This document shows positions 8,779 through 17,227 of a DNA stretch of 64,000 bases, piece by piece (positions within the stretch are counted from its first letter, which is position 1; each line of letters starts with the position of its first letter). The DNA comes from Anaerosomatales bacterium. GTDB taxonomy: Bacteria > Actinomycetota > Coriobacteriia > Anaerosomatales > SLCP01. The stretch covers positions 104,016-168,015 of the forward strand of contig JARGFT010000002.1 of NCBI GenBank assembly GCA_029210645.1. The letters run 5' to 3'. A program made the translations under genes and the position numbers. Under the pieces are notes generated by a model. The model made no database searches. It worked only from the letters and a program-made list of their open reading frames with translations, and was not told the origin of the DNA.

Positions 8779-9771
8779 CTACTTCTCCGACACGCCTGCC
8801 GGCGCCTTGTGACACGTGGCGCAGAAGACGGGCTGGTGGCAGTCGAGGCATGACGCCACGCCCACGGTGCGCGCCTCGTCGTAGTGCTGCTCGATCCACG
8901 GCCCGAGCGCAGGGTCGTACCCCTCGTGATGGCACGCGGCGCAGGAGTCCGGCTCTCGGGCGTGACACCGGAAGCACACTTCATGGTCTGCCTCGACGGC
9001 CGCGCCGTGGCTGACCGGACCAGCGAGCCACCCCTCCGGATGCGGCATCTCGACACCGTGGCAGCCGGTGCACGACTCCTGCTCGTGACACAGGGAGCAG
9101 AGGTCCGGATCGGCGAGGGCCGAGAACCCGTGATCGCGCATCCACGGTGCCTCGAGATGCGACGGAGGCCGCAAGTCGAAGTCGGCCGGATGACACGTCT
9201 CGCACGCGTCCGGAGCCTCGGGATACTCGGCCGTCCCGTGGCAGTCGTAACACTTGGTCATGAGCGAGAGCGGGCGGCCCAGCTCCGCATCCGGGTGTGC
9301 CGTATAGACATGACACGCGACGCACGATTCGGCGCGCCTGGCGTGCTCGGGGTGGTCGATGAGGATCCGGAAGCCCGAGGTGGCCTTGCGGTCGGGGGTG
9401 TGGCACTGCAGGCAGATCTCGTCGGGCATCGGCGAGGTGCGCCCGATGGCGCTCGGGTCGTTCGGCTCCCCGAGGCGGCCGGAGAGGTGGCGCCAGGTGT
9501 CCCGGGTGAGCAGGCGCACCCGCTCGACAGCCCTGAGCTGCTGCCCGTGCCACTCGCGCGGAGTCTCGTGGCAGGTCACACACTTGACGCCGGTATGCGC
9601 CGACTGCGACCACGACTCGTGGCTGGGGCCCATCTCGTGACACGAGCCACAGAACGCCGGCGAGGACGTCACGAACCCGGCCAGCACGAGGAGCGCGATG
9701 GCGCCGGCGACCACCGCTAGCGTGATTCTGAGCCGCCTGCGCGGCGTGCGTGCCTGCGTCTGCCCGGCCAC
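8779..9771 (-). CDS. Membrane-anchored dodecahaem cytochrome c (NapC/NrfH-like N-terminus)
   Basis: 330 residues from the GTG at 9771, chosen because GAGAGAGGGG lies at correct spacing; a longer GTG at 9858 has no ribosome-binding site. One N-terminal helix (ITLAVVAGAIALLVLAGFV) is followed at once by CGSCH-EM, as in NapC/NrfH quinol dehydrogenases. Twelve CxxCH motifs are present: CGSCH, CVTCH, CLQCH, CVACH, CYDCH, CETCH, CSLCH, CTGCH, CFRCH, CAACH, CLDCH and CATCH. The helix should hold it on the outer face of the membrane as an electron relay. It is divergent from the main cytochrome operon and separated from it by an IS. Confidence 0.85.
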   Translation of the reverse strand: MAGQTQARTPRRRLRITLAVVAGAIALLVLAGFVTSSPAFCGSCHEMGPSHESWSQSAHTGVKCVTCHETPREWHGQQLRAVERVRLLTRDTWRHLSGRLGEPNDPSAIGRTSPMPDEICLQCHTPDRKATSGFRILIDHPEHARRAESCVACHVYTAHPDAELGRPLSLMTKCYDCHGTAEYPEAPDACETCHPADFDLRPPSHLEAPWMRDHGFSALADPDLCSLCHEQESCTGCHGVEMPHPEGWLAGPVSHGAAVEADHEVCFRCHAREPDSCAACHHEGYDPALGPWIEQHYDEARTVGVASCLDCHQPVFCATCHKAPAGVSEK

Positions 9772-9902
9772 CCAATCCCCTCTCTCACGAACACGAGACA
9801 CGTCGTCGTTACCATATGATACCTGGGCGGGTCCGGAGTCCACTTGGAGAGGCTGCACGCGTCGTCGACGCAGCGAGTGCGCGTCGCGGATGATGTTTCA
9901 GC

Positions 9903-9926
9903 GGAGAAGCATCTCAAACTGAGACA
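9903..9926. repeat. Left terminal inverted repeat of the IS
   Basis: Matches the complement of 11242-11267 at about 18 of 24 positions, with the shared core GAAGCATC-Y-CAAACT and a distal GACAT. It marks the end downstream of the transposase. Confidence 0.7.
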
Positions 9927-9953
9927 TCAGGCCGCCTCGGCGAACCGTGATCC

Positions 9954-11174
9954 CTAGTGATCGTTCCACGTCCTGTTGTAGCGCAGAACCTTGAGCTTGA
10001 CCATGCCTTGGGCGCCGGGCTTGAGCCAGCTCATGCCCCGCAGTTTGAACCTTCGCGAGATCAGGATGTCGACGGCCTTTTCCACACATCCCGATCCGAA
10101 CAGATCGGTCCTGGTGTAGTTCTCGATCCCGAGTGCGTTGCTGCGAATGTAGAAGAGCAGCTTGCGCCAGATCTCGTCTCGCTCGGGGGCTGGTGCGGCC
10201 CCCTTGAGCACACGCAGTGCGCCGAACGGGTCCCCGTCCAGGCAGCAAGCGATCGCTTCGTCACGCACCGGCGCTTCCCACTCTTAAGGGAAGACTTGGC
10301 GGATCCGGTGCTTCAAGTGGTAGAGATCGAGCACGTAGACCGCATCGGGGAACAGGTCTTTCGCCATCCGTCTGATCCAGCCTGCCCCGTCGCCGATCAG
10401 GATCGTCCTGCCCGCCGAGAGCATGCCTTGTTCCATCGCCATCGCGCTCATGCGCTGGCCGAACACCTCGGCGGTCTCGATGCCCGCATAAGCCACACGG
10501 TCGACGAGCTCCACACGGCCCTTTGACACCTCTGCCTTGAGTCCGTAGACGACCCCGCACTTGGCCTCGAAGTCGTATCCGGTGGCCCGGTCGGGCACGA
10601 ATCCGCCGTGTACGGCGACCACGAGTGTATCGGAGCGATCGCGCGCGGCGAGCTCGTCGGGTTGCACGCCGTTGACGTAGAGCTCTCGGGTCGTCTCGGC
10701 TATCGGCGCATCGATCCGGGCAGCCTCGGCTTTGGCCAAGCGCTGCAGCGTCCCGTGCGATATCTCGCCTGCGGTCAGGTGTGAGAGCGTCTCGGCGCTT
10801 CTCTGATAGCCGATCATCGTCGCTAGGAACAGACCCCGCTCGACGAGCGCCAGTGAGTGGCGGCCTTTCGGCAGGACGCCGGCCAGTGGACGCACCGTGT
10901 GTCCGCAGCCGCAGCCCCAGGTCCGCACAGGGACACGGACAGGACCGCACAGAAGACCGATCGTGCGCTTCGAGGTCTTGGCCACAGTCAACGTCTCCCC
11001 GCACTCGGGACACGTCCGCGATCCGATCCTTGCCGCCTCGACTTGGGCCAGTGCCGCCACCGCGGCCTGCCGGTGCGCCTCTCTCACGGCGTCTTCGAGA
11101 CCCTTGTCCACCAGAGCGGTCGTGAGGTCTCTCAGCTCGAACTCCACCACGCCAAGGTCGATTCGGACTATCAT
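9954..11174 (-). pseudogene. ISLre2/UPF0236-like transposase interrupted by TAA
   Basis: One reading frame of 406 codons with a single TAA at 10286-10284. The N-terminal part has a zinc-knuckle-like CPECG with a following CGCGH. The DDE-type core shows VVAVHGGFVPDRATGYD and GDGAGWIRRMAKDLFPDAVY followed by VLDLYHLKHRIRQVFP. The frame then continues after the stop with EWEAPVRDEAIA to a normal C-terminus (RYNRTWNDH). The stop could derive from AAA or AAG (Lys) by one change. The start has AGGAGGAG at good spacing. The two halves could in principle be made separately, but loss of function is simpler. Confidence 0.8.
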
Positions 11175-11241
11175 CGTCTCGGACTCCTCCTTCGGTAGGT
11201 TTCAGCGACTTCACTGAAGAAGGAGTCCACCTATTCAGTCA

Positions 11242-11267
11242 ATGTCCTAGTTTGGGATGCTTCCCCC
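11242..11267. repeat. Right terminal inverted repeat of the IS
   Basis: Partner of the repeat at 9903-9926, located about 70 bases upstream of the transposase start. The exact outer end within the C-run (11263-11267) is uncertain. Confidence 0.7.
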
Positions 11268-11299
11268 GGGTACGCGTGATATTGCCACATCCTAGTGAG

Positions 11300-11508
11300 T
11301 CAAGTATCTTAAAACGTCAATTGCCGGTTCGCTTGCTGGCAAGGGGCTCGTAGGGTCTCGCCTGAGCGACCACGTCAGCGCTGGTCGCCGGGAAGTGCTT
11401 TCCGGTGCTCCCCGGCTCGTGCAGCGCCGATTCGCTCGATGCTTGCCCGGGTCCAGCATCGGCTGCACGGTTGTTGTGGAAGGTGGTGTCTGCGCCATAG
11501 ACGCTTCG
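11300..11508 (+). other. Non-coding, hairpin-rich leader before the main cytochrome operon
   Basis: Between the IS end and the first operon gene there is no convincing ORF. Perfect arms GCGACCA/TGGTCGC pair at 11366-11388. A longer imperfect stem pairs GTGCAGC.. at 11419 with ..GGCTGCAC ending at 11468, enclosing GATGCT/AGCATC. This suggests a structured 5' leader, but it does not match a riboswitch class I can name. The real start of the following gene could also lie inside it. Confidence 0.35.
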
Positions 11509-12210
11509 ATGTGTGAACGGCCCACGGTTGTCCAGAAGCACGGTGACCGGCTGCCGAGGGTTCTTTCGACGGTCGCACGCACGCTGCCGGCGATCGTAGG
11601 CATCCTCCTGGTCGTGCTACTCGCCATGTCGCCCGGCATCGCATATGCAGGCAAGCCTGGCACCGGCGAACCGCTCTTCTACCCGTGCAGCGCCTGTCAC
11701 CCGACCGACGGCTCCGCAGAGGGGCTCCCGAACGACTTCACCGGCCACCGCATCAAACTCCAGGGCCACGACGTGCTCGGCGAGGGCGACCAGGCCTGTC
11801 TCGTGTGTCACGACGAAGCCTCGAAGGATCCAGGCAAGCTCAAGCTCATCGATGGCAGCCTCGTCGACGTCACCGGCGACGTTGCTCTGGTCTGTTACCG
11901 CTGCCACTCCGCCGTCTATAACGAGTGGAAGGCCGGTGCCCACGGGCGGCCGACGGGCAAGTGCACATCGTCAGGGTGCCACGACCCGCACACCCCCCAG
12001 TACATCTTTGGCAGCGCTCTGCTGCCCTTCGTCGGCATGGGCTTCACGGCACAGGTGCGGTCGGAGACCGCAACCTTCACACCCCTTGCCGCTCCTCCGC
12101 TCAATCATCCCATCGAGACGCCCCCATGGTTGCGGACGCTTACCGGCCTTGCGGTTGTCGGGGTCGGGGGGCTCGCGGGTTCGCTGATACGAGGAAGGTC
12201 GAGACGATGA
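11509..12210 (+). CDS. Exported tetrahaem cytochrome c with C-terminal membrane anchor
   Basis: 233 residues from the ATG at 11509. The upstream in-frame region reads as leader, and the exact start is uncertain because no good ribosome-binding site is seen. A signal helix (TLPAIVGILLVVLLAMSPGIAYA) is followed by CSACH, CLVCH and CYRCH plus a Cx4CH site (CTSSGCH). A C-terminal helix (LTGLAVVGVGGLAGSLI) with an Arg-rich tail anchors it. It overlaps the FeS gene by ATGA. First gene of the operon; it is a candidate electron exit or entry subunit for the FeS/NrfD module. Confidence 0.75.
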   Translation: MCERPTVVQKHGDRLPRVLSTVARTLPAIVGILLVVLLAMSPGIAYAGKPGTGEPLFYPCSACHPTDGSAEGLPNDFTGHRIKLQGHDVLGEGDQACLVCHDEASKDPGKLKLIDGSLVDVTGDVALVCYRCHSAVYNEWKAGAHGRPTGKCTSSGCHDPHTPQYIFGSALLPFVGMGFTAQVRSETATFTPLAAPPLNHPIETPPWLRTLTGLAVVGVGGLAGSLIRGRSRR

Positions 12211-13124
12211 GTAGCCATGACGACATTCGGTCCGGCGTGAGCCGCCCGGATCCCGCGGGCGTGCACGGCGGCGTGACGCTGACCCGGCGCAACTTCCTAC
12301 GCGGACTCGGCGCCACCGCGGGCGTGATGGCCGCAGGTGTGATTCCGGCCGCACTGACTACCGCGCCCCGCGCGGTAGCCGCGGGTGAAGAGAGCGGCGA
12401 TCACGGCGACGATCCGCTCGCGCACTTCAAGGGCGACCAGGCCTTGAACTATCCGGGTCGTCCCGTATCCTACGCCGAACCTGCCGGTCCCGAGCAGTGG
12501 GCGATGGTGATCGATCTCCAGGCATGCATCGGCTGCCGACGATGCGTCTACGCCTGCGTGAAAGAGAACAACATCGGGCGCACCTCGGGCTTCACCTACA
12601 TCAACATCCTTGAGATGGAGAAGGGCTTCGTGGAGCTCGAGAGCTCAAAGCTCGACTACGTCGACGCCGGCGACCCGAACCGGTTCTACATGCCGGTTCA
12701 GTGCATGCACTGTGGCAACCCATCGTGCGTGCAGGGCTGCCCGGTCAAGGCGACGTGGAAGGAGCCCGACGGCATCGTGGTCGTCGACTACGACAAGTGC
12801 ATCTGTTGCAAGAACTGCCTGGTGACCTGCCCCTACGAGGCGCGACATGTGAACTGGGTGGCGCCACAGGTCCCCGAGAACGAGGTCAACCCGAAGGTCC
12901 CGCTGGAGGAGAAGGCCGGCGTCGTCGAGAAATGCACCTTCTGCATCCACCGAACGCGTCAAGGCATGACCACGAAGTGCGTGGAGGTGTGTCCCGTGGG
13001 TGCGCGCAAGTTCGGCGACCTCAACGACCCGGAGAGCGACGTGTCGATCTTGCTCGCAACACGACGCGTGTTCCGGCTCAAAGAGGAGCTCGGCAATAGC
13101 CCGCGCATCTGGTATGTGGGGTGA
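12207..13124 (+). CDS. Tat-exported ferredoxin-like subunit with four FeS clusters (DsrO/HybA/NrfC-like)
   Basis: 305 residues. A twin-arginine signal (TRRNFLRGLGATAGVMAAG) shows it is folded with its cofactors before export. Four Cys clusters follow: CIGCRRCVYAC, CMHCGNPSCVQGC, CICCKNCLVTC and CTFCIHRT..CVEVC. This is the pattern of four-[4Fe-4S] subunits that sit next to NrfD/PsrC membrane proteins and pass electrons between quinol and periplasmic-side redox partners. It begins in the stop of the preceding cytochrome gene and ends six bases before the NrfD gene. Confidence 0.9.
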   Translation: MSSHDDIRSGVSRPDPAGVHGGVTLTRRNFLRGLGATAGVMAAGVIPAALTTAPRAVAAGEESGDHGDDPLAHFKGDQALNYPGRPVSYAEPAGPEQWAMVIDLQACIGCRRCVYACVKENNIGRTSGFTYINILEMEKGFVELESSKLDYVDAGDPNRFYMPVQCMHCGNPSCVQGCPVKATWKEPDGIVVVDYDKCICCKNCLVTCPYEARHVNWVAPQVPENEVNPKVPLEEKAGVVEKCTFCIHRTRQGMTTKCVEVCPVGARKFGDLNDPESDVSILLATRRVFRLKEELGNSPRIWYVG

Positions 13125-13130
13125 GGTGAC

Positions 13131-14444
13131 GTGAGCGAGATCGCCACCACCACACCAGAGACCGCAGCAGAACCGCGCCCCGGCATCAAGCGCTTCATCA
13201 ACGTCGACTTCAACGTCGGCGCGCTCAAGAACGCCGGCCCCCGGTATTGGACCTTCATCGGCCTGCTCGCCATTCCGGTAACCATGTTTCTGGTCGCACT
13301 GGGCGTCCTGATCACCCGCAGCGGTGCCGTCGTGGCGATGCGCGACACCAATCCGTGGGGACTCTGGTTCATCTTCTACATGTACTACGTCGGCCTTTCA
13401 GCGGGCGGACTCGCCGTGTACGCGAGCGTGCACCTCTTCGGTGCCGAACAGTTCCGGCCGCTCGCTCGCTTCGCTGTGCTTCAAGCGGGTGTGCTCGTCA
13501 TGTGTGCGCTACTCGGAATCGCGAGTGAGATCCCCGGACCCGCGGCAGACCTCGGGCGCATGCTCTGGTTCCTGCGGACCCCCAACTTCACCTCGCCATT
13601 CGTATACACGGGTAGCGCCGCGGCGATCTACATGCTCATCTGCTTCTTCGACCTGTGGGTGATGACGAGCGGCACGGGTGGCCATAAGCTTGCGTTCCGC
13701 ATGACGCTCATCGCACTGCCATTCGCAGTCTACCTGCACACGACGACCGCGTTCGTACTGTCCATGAACAAGGGCCGGGAGCTGTGGCACACGGCGGTCA
13801 TGGTGCCTATCTTCTTGACCTCGGCCACGGCGTCAGGCGTCGCGCTACTCATGATCTTCGCGTACATCCTGCAAGCCACCAAGCAGTACCGGTTCAAGCC
13901 GAGCATGTTCCGGAGTCTGTCGACGTTCCTGGCGACGGTCATCATCATCGACATCTTCCTGCTCCTCGTCGAGATTCTGGTCGTCTACTGGCCAACCTCC
14001 GTGATGCCCGGTCACGTTATTCGTATGAACGACTTCGTCACGCTCGGAGGCCGCTACGCGGTGGTCTTCCTGCCGGTGCTGATCCTCGGCATCACGGCGT
14101 TCACACTGCTCGCAAGGCGCTCGACGAGACATCTGCCGGCCGTGCAACTCACTGCGGCGGTACTCTACGTCTTTGCCATCTTCCTCAAGCGCTACTCGCT
14201 TGACGTGATGGGCTTCTCCTATACCACCCTCTTCCAGAACACGGGCATCTACATACCCAGCCTGGTCGAGTGGCTCATGGGTATCGGCATCATGTGCTTC
14301 GGCATCATGTTCGTCGCCATTGCCATCAAGGTGCTGCCGATGGAAGAACCTGAAGAGGAGCACAACCAGGCCGAACACCACGGCTCTCAGGCGACTAGCG
14401 TCGATTCCCAGCCCGAACCCACGATCGAGGGGGGGGTGGCCTAG
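13131..14444 (+). CDS. nrfD: NrfD/PsrC-family integral membrane quinone oxidoreductase subunit
   Basis: 437 residues, GTG start, about 9-10 transmembrane helices. Conserved NrfD features are the FYMYYVGLSAGGLAVYAS segment of helix 2 and the SEIPGPAADLGR loop that follows helix 3. The family binds menaquinone or menaquinol and pairs with the FeS subunit encoded just upstream, as in Nrf, Psr, Qrc and Dsr complexes. The C-terminal 40 residues are acidic and cytoplasmic or flexible. The downstream multihaem gene begins immediately after the stop, so this gene is the membrane core of the locus. Confidence 0.85.
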   Translation: MSEIATTTPETAAEPRPGIKRFINVDFNVGALKNAGPRYWTFIGLLAIPVTMFLVALGVLITRSGAVVAMRDTNPWGLWFIFYMYYVGLSAGGLAVYASVHLFGAEQFRPLARFAVLQAGVLVMCALLGIASEIPGPAADLGRMLWFLRTPNFTSPFVYTGSAAAIYMLICFFDLWVMTSGTGGHKLAFRMTLIALPFAVYLHTTTAFVLSMNKGRELWHTAVMVPIFLTSATASGVALLMIFAYILQATKQYRFKPSMFRSLSTFLATVIIIDIFLLLVEILVVYWPTSVMPGHVIRMNDFVTLGGRYAVVFLPVLILGITAFTLLARRSTRHLPAVQLTAAVLYVFAIFLKRYSLDVMGFSYTTLFQNTGIYIPSLVEWLMGIGIMCFGIMFVAIAIKVLPMEEPEEEHNQAEHHGSQATSVDSQPEPTIEGGVA

Positions 14445-15461
14445 ATGCCGGGCCGCATCAAGTCAGCTCTCGGCCACCTCGTGCACCCCGATCGGCGCGT
14501 GAAGACCATCATCGGCGCAGTGCTGATCCTCCTCGCGATGGCAATCGCCATACCGCTCCTCCTGATGTCGCGTCCCACCTACTTCGCCGAACGTCTCGGC
14601 TACGAGGAGATGTACGATACCCTCGCAGAGTCGACCCACGCGGGACTAAGGTGCGCCGACTGCCACCGACGCGACAGCGGTGCGTTGCTCGACGCTGCGG
14701 CGGCGACTGGCGAGTTCTACCGCTCCTTCTTCGTCGAACCGGGTGCCCCGCTCTACCTCGAGATGCGGCCGCCGACGCGGGAGGCATGCGTCGCCTGCCA
14801 CGAGACCGACTGGTTCCACGACTCCGAGCGCATCACCCGTGTCCCCCATCCGGCACATCTCGCGGTGCGTCGCGAGTTGCGCGACTGCGTTGGGTGTCAC
14901 AAGTGGACTGCGCATCAGGAGGAGGAACTCGTCAACCACCAGACGATGCCTTTCAGCGGCGTCTGCGCCTCCTACGGTTGCCATGTGGGCTGGAACCAAC
15001 CGGACACATGCGTGAACTGCCATCACTCACTCGAAGAGGAGAGGGGCTCGTTCGCGAAGGCGCATCCCGATATCGTGCTCGCAAGCGGAGACAACGGCTG
15101 CCTCGAGTCGTGCCACGACATCAAGCAGTGTCAGCAGTGTCACACCACAGGTGTGTCCCCTGACTTCGGCCCGGTGAACATCGAGTCCGAGCTCAAGGAG
15201 ATCGAGGCGCGACACGTACAGTCCAGCTGGTCCGTGCAGCACGGCACGATAGCCCTGCAGGACCAGGGCAAGTGCATGCGGTGTCACGTGTCGACCGGTG
15301 AGTGCAACAGCTGTCACGAGCGTAGGCCGGACTCGCACGGACCGGGCGACACCTGGATCGGCCAGCACAAGAACGTCGATGCCGAGGAACCCCGTTGCAT
15401 CACGTGTCACGACACGGCGTGGTGCGAGGATTGCCACCGGCAGTTCAAGGAGATGCGCTAG
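14445..15461 (+). CDS. Membrane-anchored multihaem cytochrome c (up to 11 haems)
   Basis: 338 residues, ATG directly after the previous stop. One N-terminal helix (TIIGAVLILLAMAIAIPLLL) is followed by nine CxxCH motifs: CADCH, CVACH, CVGCH, CVNCH, CQQCH, CMRCH, CNSCH, CITCH and CEDCH. Two variant sites, CASYGCH (Cx4CH) and CLESCH (Cx3CH), would bring the total to eleven if they are haem-loaded. Several distal His that could serve as sixth ligands are scattered between motifs. It belongs to the NrfD operon and probably extends electron transfer away from the membrane. Confidence 0.85.
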   Translation: MPGRIKSALGHLVHPDRRVKTIIGAVLILLAMAIAIPLLLMSRPTYFAERLGYEEMYDTLAESTHAGLRCADCHRRDSGALLDAAAATGEFYRSFFVEPGAPLYLEMRPPTREACVACHETDWFHDSERITRVPHPAHLAVRRELRDCVGCHKWTAHQEEELVNHQTMPFSGVCASYGCHVGWNQPDTCVNCHHSLEEERGSFAKAHPDIVLASGDNGCLESCHDIKQCQQCHTTGVSPDFGPVNIESELKEIEARHVQSSWSVQHGTIALQDQGKCMRCHVSTGECNSCHERRPDSHGPGDTWIGQHKNVDAEEPRCITCHDTAWCEDCHRQFKEMR

Positions 15462-16313
15462 GTGGACCCGGACGACAGGCTTCCGCCTGAGAACGCCCCG
15501 GGCGGCGAGACAACGGGCACGCCTGGGTGGTGGCGCCCGAAATACCTCTGGTACGCGCTGGCGATCATCGTCGTCGTCGCCCTTGCCCTGCCTGCCGTGT
15601 CTACGCTGCAACCGGGCTACTACCAGCGCTATCCCGATCTTCGCGAACCCATGGACGAGTGGCGCACGTCGACCCACGCGCGTATGACGTGCGCCAGCTG
15701 TCACATCGAACCGGGCGTCGGCGGCTTCGTGCGCTTCGCCGTCAGCTCCATCCCCGCGTTCTACTCCCAGATCGTGCGAGGGCCCTCCGACAGCAACCTC
15801 CTCGGGGCTCCCTCGACTGCGGCGTGCATGAGGTGCCACACGACCTATCGCTCCGTTTCGCCCGACGGCGATCTCTTGATCCCGCATGCGGCGCACGTCG
15901 AGGTGCTGGGGGTCGACTGCATGGTCTGCCACGAGCAGCTCGTACACCACGAGAGCCCGCTCGGCATCAACCGGCCGAGCATGACGGGGTGCTTCGACAA
16001 CTGCCATGACGGCGTGAGTGCCTCGCAGGAGTGCGCGGAGTGTCACCTGCGCAAGAACGTTCCGGACAGCCACCAGCAGGACGACTGGCTCGAAGTCCAT
16101 CAGGCGGAAAGCGAGAAGGTCGACTGTGGCGAGTGCCACGGATGGACACCGGACTACTGCGACCAGTGTCACAAGGAACGCCCGCGGACGCACGAGGGCA
16201 ACTGGAAGACCCTGCACGCACCACGTGCCGCTGAGAACAGCCAGGGCTGTTTCTTCTGTCACGACGAGGCGTACTGCAACGAATGCCACTACGGGATCAC
16301 CCGTCCGGAGTAG
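15462..16313 (+). CDS. Membrane-anchored multihaem cytochrome c (8-9 haems), tandem paralogue A
   Basis: 283 residues, GTG immediately after the preceding TAG. N-terminal helix (YALAIIVVVALALPAVSTL), then CASCH, CMRCH, CMVCH, a Cx3CH variant CFDNCH, CAECH, CGECH, CDQCH, CFFCH and CNECH. The middle region (SPDGDLLIPHAAHVEVLGV) aligns with the next gene (SPSGDLNIPHRAHVEVLEM), and haem spacing is shared, so the two arose by tandem duplication. No ribosome-binding site is visible apart from coupling to the upstream gene. Confidence 0.85.
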   Translation: MDPDDRLPPENAPGGETTGTPGWWRPKYLWYALAIIVVVALALPAVSTLQPGYYQRYPDLREPMDEWRTSTHARMTCASCHIEPGVGGFVRFAVSSIPAFYSQIVRGPSDSNLLGAPSTAACMRCHTTYRSVSPDGDLLIPHAAHVEVLGVDCMVCHEQLVHHESPLGINRPSMTGCFDNCHDGVSASQECAECHLRKNVPDSHQQDDWLEVHQAESEKVDCGECHGWTPDYCDQCHKERPRTHEGNWKTLHAPRAAENSQGCFFCHDEAYCNECHYGITRPE

Positions 16314-16333
16314 AACCGCCGAAGGGAGGGACG

Positions 16334-17218
16334 ATGACCGAACCGATGCCCGATACGCAGCCGAAGCGCACGCTCGGTGGTCGCGTACGCGACCTCGTGA
16401 GCGACATACGCGGGCGCAGCCTGCTCGTGCGCCTCGCTATCGCGGCGGGCCTGGTCTTCGTGTTCGTGCTCGTTCCCGCCTTCATCGCCACGCGACCCGA
16501 TTTCACGCAGCGCTATGCGAACCTGCAGGCCGAGCACGACACGTGGGAGACATCGGTCCATGCACAGGTCGTCTGCCAGCGCTGTCACGTGCCCCCGGAT
16601 CTCGTTTCCCGGGCGCGGTACGGGATCCGGATGACCGGCGAGTTCTACCTGCAGCTGCTACCGATCGCGCGAGAGCCCGACATTATGGCGATCCCGGGTG
16701 ATGCAGCATGCGAGAGCTGCCACATCGACCTTCGCGCCGTCTCGCCATCCGGCGACCTCAACATCCCGCACAGGGCGCACGTCGAGGTGCTCGAGATGGC
16801 CTGCGTCGACTGCCACTCGTATCTCGTGCACGAGACGAACCCCCAGGGCAACCAGGCTCCGACGATGGCCGGGTGCCTCGAGTGCCACGACGGGGTGAAA
16901 GCGAAGGGCGACTGCGAGGCGTGTCATAACGAGAAGGCGGCGCCCGATAGCCACAAGGCCGCCGAGTGGACGATCGTCCACTCGGAGCGACAGGAAGACG
17001 AGGACTGCGTGAGCTGTCACGGCTGGACCGAGAACTGGTGCAGTCAGTGCCACACTCTTCGACCGGGCTCGCATACGATTGACTGGCGCGCAACACACCG
17101 CACGGCAGTGGAGATCCGTCGGAACTGCGAGACCTGTCACGAAGGCGTGTTCTGCGAGGAGTGCCACGGCGAGTTGCCGCAACTCAACTACGACCCGACC
17201 GTCATTCTGGTGGAGTAA
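16334..17218 (+). CDS. Membrane-anchored nonahaem cytochrome c, tandem paralogue B
   Basis: 294 residues from the ATG at 16334, preceded by GGGAGGG. N-terminal helix (LAIAAGLVFVFVLVPAFIA), then nine CxxCH motifs: CQRCH, CESCH, CVDCH, CLECH, CEACH, CVSCH, CSQCH, CETCH and CEECH. At the position of the CLECH motif the upstream paralogue has a Cx3CH site, so this copy keeps the canonical form. It lies between paralogue A and a shorter five-site relative, all with the same helix-then-haems topology. Confidence 0.87.
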   Translation: MTEPMPDTQPKRTLGGRVRDLVSDIRGRSLLVRLAIAAGLVFVFVLVPAFIATRPDFTQRYANLQAEHDTWETSVHAQVVCQRCHVPPDLVSRARYGIRMTGEFYLQLLPIAREPDIMAIPGDAACESCHIDLRAVSPSGDLNIPHRAHVEVLEMACVDCHSYLVHETNPQGNQAPTMAGCLECHDGVKAKGDCEACHNEKAAPDSHKAAEWTIVHSERQEDEDCVSCHGWTENWCSQCHTLRPGSHTIDWRATHRTAVEIRRNCETCHEGVFCEECHGELPQLNYDPTVILVE

Positions 17219-17227
17219 GCTCTCGAT

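Larger units (their letters stand above)
9903..11267 (-). mobile_element. Insertion sequence, ISLre2/UPF0236-like, about 1.37 kb
   Basis: A transposase gene is bounded by imperfect terminal inverted repeats. The left end near 9903-9926 reads GAAGCATCTCAAACT followed by GAGACAT. The complement of the right end (11242-11267) reads GAAGCATCCCAAACT followed by AGGACAT. No clear target-site duplication was found by eye. The element lies in the divergent intergenic region of the cytochrome locus, where it may have displaced or supplied promoters. The single transposase frame carries an in-frame stop, so the copy is probably not autonomous. Confidence 0.8.

Noticed and set aside
10284-10286. Programmed read-through of TAA in the transposase
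   Set aside because: IS elements use frameshifting, not TAA read-through, as a known strategy, and the terminal repeats have also decayed.
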